A stretch of DNA of 7,828 bases. Origin: Chlamydiia bacterium (GTDB lineage Bacteria > Chlamydiota > Chlamydiia > Chlamydiales > FEN-1388). Position numbers and translations under genes: made by a program. The stretch is from assembly GCA_023269335.1 (NCBI GenBank), contig JAHFTM010000037.1, forward strand, positions 1 through 7,828. Direction: 5' to 3'. Below, piece after piece: positions 5,229 through 7,828 of this stretch; positions within the stretch are counted from its first letter, which is position 1, and every line of letters starts with the position of its first letter. Below the pieces are notes generated by a model. The model ran no database searches and was not told the DNA's origin. It worked only from the letters and a program-made list of their open reading frames with translations.

Positions 5229-6144
5229 CAAAACTCCTTATAACGTGATGCGGCTGCTTTGGGGCACCGCGAACATTTGTTGCAGGCTGTGGAGCATGAG
5301 CAGTTGCTATAAAGCTTACTGTCATCGCTATCTCTTTTCCTGCCTGCGTGGCAGATTTCACAATTTTTGTTCCTGCTTTATGGAGAGGTACTGCTCGATT
5401 GATCAATGCATGGAGGTCGGCTGCCTTATAGTTTGTACCTATTGCCCGTAAAATTTTTTCAACCATTTGCTCATTTTCATCGATCTGGCTGAGAAGTTCT
5501 CTTGGCTCAGACGTTAGTCTGTTAAAAATTGCAGTTAAGTTTACGCCAACTCCAGTAATATTTTCAAATTCTGTTATGCGATCAAAGACAATTGCCTCGT
5601 ACAATTCAAAAACTGCTCGGCTTAAACGGAAGAAAACTTCATATAAAAGATGGGCGGTGGTGGTAAAAATTGATTCAATGCGCAGCGCCAGATTCAAAAG
5701 AGGGTCTGGAAATGAGGCAAGTATAGAAATAAGATGCAGCTCTGCTTCTAAATTTGCAGCATCTGACAGGCCTTTAGCTTTTAAAAATGGAGTTGGCGTT
5801 GGATAGGCACCATTCCACGCTTGCATAAGCTCTTTGTATCTGTGCATGATTCGTTTTTGAACGTCAATGATGTTGAAAATTGTCTTGGTTATCAGGATTA
5901 TTTGTGCCCCTTTTTTTACCCATGTGCGCTCGCCAGCGGTAATATTTATTACCGCACCCACAGCAAGTTCAAACTTATTGTTTACTAAAAGCTCGCTGCG
6001 CTCAATGGTTTTCAAACACAAATGAGCCACTAAAAAAGCGCGAAACACCATACCAAGTGGCTTAGAAAAAGGAATGAGCTCATCGTAGGGTACGCAATGC
6101 GAGGCTACCTGCTCTACACTTAATACAGATGTAATAATAGTCAT
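5149..6144 (-). CDS. Hypothetical protein, 331 residues, unrecognised
   Basis: I do not recognise this protein. ATG 6144 is well supported by AAGGAG six bases upstream (6151-6156). The first 100 residues hold several hydrophobic stretches (about 30-46, 59-68 and 79-93) and the middle holds long amphipathic helices (about 133-190, rich in Leu, Phe, Ile and Ala). A helical segment at 223-262 follows. None is a clean 20-residue transmembrane helix, so peripheral membrane association or a helical bundle is possible. There is no signal peptide and no recognisable motif. The last 26 codons (from residue 306, composition Asp/Asn/Ser/Arg/Tyr) overlap the sixA start in another frame and look unlike the rest, as if a nearer stop had been lost. 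It heads a minus-strand run with sixA and the higBA remnant and is divergent from transketolase. It may be a lineage-restricted chlamydial protein. Confidence 0.78.
   Translation of the reverse strand: MTIITSVLSVEQVASHCVPYDELIPFSKPLGMVFRAFLVAHLCLKTIERSELLVNNKFELAVGAVINITAGERTWVKKGAQIILITKTIFNIIDVQKRIMHRYKELMQAWNGAYPTPTPFLKAKGLSDAANLEAELHLISILASFPDPLLNLALRIESIFTTTAHLLYEVFFRLSRAVFELYEAIVFDRITEFENITGVGVNLTAIFNRLTSEPRELLSQIDENEQMVEKILRAIGTNYKAADLHALINRAVPLHKAGTKIVKSATQAGKEIAMTVSFIATAHAPQPATNVRGAPKQPHHVIRSFDDNNSSAYPSCKARRWDIDGRYYSSD
5234..5239 (-). promoter_or_regulatory. Ribosome binding site deciding the sixA start
   Basis: On the minus strand AAGGAG lies five bases before ATG 5228. It lies within the coding sequence of the upstream 331-residue gene, so sixA initiation happens while the upstream frame is still being read. 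Confidence 0.75.
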
Positions 6145-6174
6145 AGTTTTCTCCTTGTCTCTTTTTTGGCTGAG

Positions 6175-6205
6175 CCTATACAGTTACTGCGAACATCATT
6201 TTCAA
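6175..6205 (-). promoter_or_regulatory. Possible promoter of the 331-residue gene and sixA
   Basis: On the minus strand TTGAAA (6200-6205) and TATAGG (6175-6180) lie 19 bp apart, a slightly long spacer, with transcription expected near 6168 and a leader of about 24 nt. The match is modest. The 6145-6249 gap should also hold the transketolase promoter on the plus strand, but I see no convincing pair of boxes for it. Confidence 0.3.
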
Positions 6206-6249
6206 TAACGATTTAATTTTTTATTCACCACCATTATGTAGGTTGAGTC

Positions 6250-7828
6250 ATGACAAAAGAACAAGTTTTGAAATCGCTAGATCGACCATTTGACAACGAA
6301 CTCAAGCAAACACTTGCAAAAGTTGCCAATACCATTAGAGGTCTTTCCATGGATGCTGTACAAAAAGCAGATTCAGGCCATCCAGGGCTGCCTCTGGGCT
6401 GTGCAGAGCTTGGCGCTTATCTTTTTGGCTATTTTCTTCGTCACAATCCCAAAGATTCAAAATGGCTTGGCCGCGATCGCTTCATTCTTTCCGCAGGCCA
6501 TGGCTGTATGCTGCTCTATTCTTGCTTGCATCTGGCTGGCTTTAAGCTAAGCCTTGATGAGATCAAAAATTTTCGTCAGCTGCATTCTCAAACACCGGGA
6601 CACCCTGAATCAATGCATACAGATGGTGTAGAGACAACTACAGGGCCTTTAGGACAAGGAATTGGTAACGCTGTCGGCATGGCACTTGGTTTAAAAATTT
6701 TGGGTCAAAAATTTGACACGGAAGAGTTCAAACTCTTCGATAATAAAGTGGTATTTCTTGCTGGCGACGGGTGCATTATGGAAGGTATCAGCCATGAAGT
6801 ATCGTCTCTTGCAGGTCATTTGAGGCTTGATAACTTGATCGGCATTTATGATGCGAACAAAGTATGTCTTGATGGACCAATATCTGAGTGCCTCTCAGAA
6901 GATACCAAGGGTCGTTACATAGCCTATGGCTGGGATGTGCTTGAAATTAACGGAAACGATTTTGACGAAATTCATAGAGCTTTCACAAAAGCGCGGCAAA
7001 ACCAAGATAAACCGTTGATGATTATTGCCAAGACAGTCATCGGCAAGGGATCGCCCAACAAAGCGGGAACAAGCAAAGTTCATGGCAGTCCACTTGGCGA
7101 AGAAGAAGTTAAGGCTTCAAAGATTGCTCTTGGTATACCGCTTGAAGATTTTTATATTCCTCAACAAGTGACCTCATTTTTTGCACAAAAGCTTCCCTAC
7201 GATAGTGCCAATGAAGAACAGTGGAATGCATCTTTTACTGACTGGTCAAGGAAGGTTCCTGAGAAAAGAAAAGAATTTGATTTGATGTTGAAAGACTATC
7301 TTCCGGAAGATCTAGAAGAGAAGATTGTTGCGATTCCTGTCAAAGGGCCGATCGCTGGAAGAAAGGCTTCTCAAGATGTGTTGAATGCTTTAGCAGATAT
7401 ACTACCACAAATTTATGGTGGCAGTGCTGATCTTTCTGTTTCAGATCTGACGATGATGAAGAAATATCCGATCATTGCTCCTGGAGTGTTTCAGGGAAGG
7501 AATATTAAATTTGGCGTACGTGAGTTTGGTATGGCGGCCATGGCGACAGGTCTTAGGCAGACACGTATGATCAGGCCTTTTATCGGCACTTTTCTTACCT
7601 TTTCAGACTATATGCGCAATGCTATTCGCCTCTGTTCGTTGATGAAAGAAAAAGTGGTTTATCAGTTCACCCATGACTCTATTTTCCTTGGTGAAGATGG
7701 TCCTACTCATCAGCCGATTGAACAGCTAGCGTCACTACGAGTAATTCCCAACTTGCACGTGATACGGCCAGCTGGCAGCTATGAAGTGAAAATGGCCTGG
7801 ATTGCTGCGCTGCAATATCAAGGTCCTA
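6250..7828 (+). CDS. tkt: Transketolase, N-terminal 526 residues (runs off the right edge)
   Basis: Transketolase transfers two-carbon units between sugar phosphates in the non-oxidative pentose-phosphate pathway, using thiamine diphosphate and a divalent metal. About 80% of the usual 665 residues are present, in one open frame to the edge. Key motifs are SGHPGLPLG (42-50, His44), SAGHG (81-85, His84), GPLGQG (132-137), the cofactor motif GDG (172-174) with Asn203 about 30 residues on, HGSPLG (279-284, His279), GGSADL (390-395), GVREFG (422-427, with catalytic Glu425) and THDSIFLGEDGPTHQP (474-489). ATG 6250 has a moderate AGG about eight bases upstream. The N-terminal wording (GLPLGCAE) resembles chlamydial TktB as I remember it. 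The gene is divergent from the 331-residue gene. The missing C-terminal third carries the remaining substrate-binding domain. Confidence 0.97.
   Translation, partial: MTKEQVLKSLDRPFDNELKQTLAKVANTIRGLSMDAVQKADSGHPGLPLGCAELGAYLFGYFLRHNPKDSKWLGRDRFILSAGHGCMLLYSCLHLAGFKLSLDEIKNFRQLHSQTPGHPESMHTDGVETTTGPLGQGIGNAVGMALGLKILGQKFDTEEFKLFDNKVVFLAGDGCIMEGISHEVSSLAGHLRLDNLIGIYDANKVCLDGPISECLSEDTKGRYIAYGWDVLEINGNDFDEIHRAFTKARQNQDKPLMIIAKTVIGKGSPNKAGTSKVHGSPLGEEEVKASKIALGIPLEDFYIPQQVTSFFAQKLPYDSANEEQWNASFTDWSRKVPEKRKEFDLMLKDYLPEDLEEKIVAIPVKGPIAGRKASQDVLNALADILPQIYGGSADLSVSDLTMMKKYPIIAPGVFQGRNIKFGVREFGMAAMATGLRQTRMIRPFIGTFLTFSDYMRNAIRLCSLMKEKVVYQFTHDSIFLGEDGPTHQPIEQLASLRVIPNLHVIRPAGSYEVKMAWIAALQYQGP

Noticed and set aside
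5245..5806. Two plus-strand open frames (5245-5451 and 5576-5806) opposite the 331-residue gene
   Set aside because: Both are antisense shadows with Cys/Arg/Ser-rich composition and no family resemblance, while the minus-strand frame has a strong ribosome binding site.
6290..6550. 86-codon plus-strand hydrophobic open frame that could look like a small membrane protein
   Set aside because: It lies inside the transketolase reading frame, whose cofactor motifs are unmistakable; a frame-shifted shadow.

Overview
The window looks like a chromosomal segment of a chlamydia-like (environmental Chlamydiae) bacterium; I hold this at about 0.65. The reasons are a transketolase with a chlamydial-type N-terminus (SGHPGLPLGCAE), an arginine repressor linked to an ArtJ/GlnP/GlnQ-type amino-acid ABC transporter, and alanyl-tRNA synthetase and transketolase genes at the two ends. 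From memory, alaS and tktB are direct neighbours in Chlamydia trachomatis.

Layout. Positions 1-390 (minus strand) hold the first 130 codons of alaS, with its promoter at about 424-452. An AT-rich gap of about 240 bp carries a second promoter, facing the other way, for an unrecognised 300-residue protein (630-1532). Next comes a tightly overlapping four-gene operon on the plus strand: argR (1647-2129), an ArtJ-like solute-binding protein (2129-2872), a GlnP-like permease (2869-3528) and a GlnQ-like ATPase (3515-4225). Two perfect ARG boxes lie over the operon's promoter, so the operon appears to be autoregulated and to control import of arginine or a related amino acid.

The minus strand from 6144 down to 4264 carries, in transcription order, an unrecognised 331-residue protein, a SixA-type histidine phosphatase whose first 80 nt overlap the end of the previous gene, a 5'-truncated higB toxin remnant, and an apparently intact higA antitoxin. 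The higA gene converges on glnQ. From 6250 to the right edge the plus strand carries the first 526 codons of transketolase.

The genes fit a host-dependent lifestyle: amino-acid scavenging under an ArgR switch, housekeeping translation and pentose-phosphate enzymes at the edges, and between them about 5.9 kb of transporter and accessory genes with a decayed toxin-antitoxin module. I found no RNA genes, insertion sequences, CRISPR arrays or convincing intrinsic terminators. I do not see an undescribed system that I can defend. The best leads are the operator layout at argR, the non-canonical ligand-site residues in both ArgR and the binding protein, and the half-deleted HigB.
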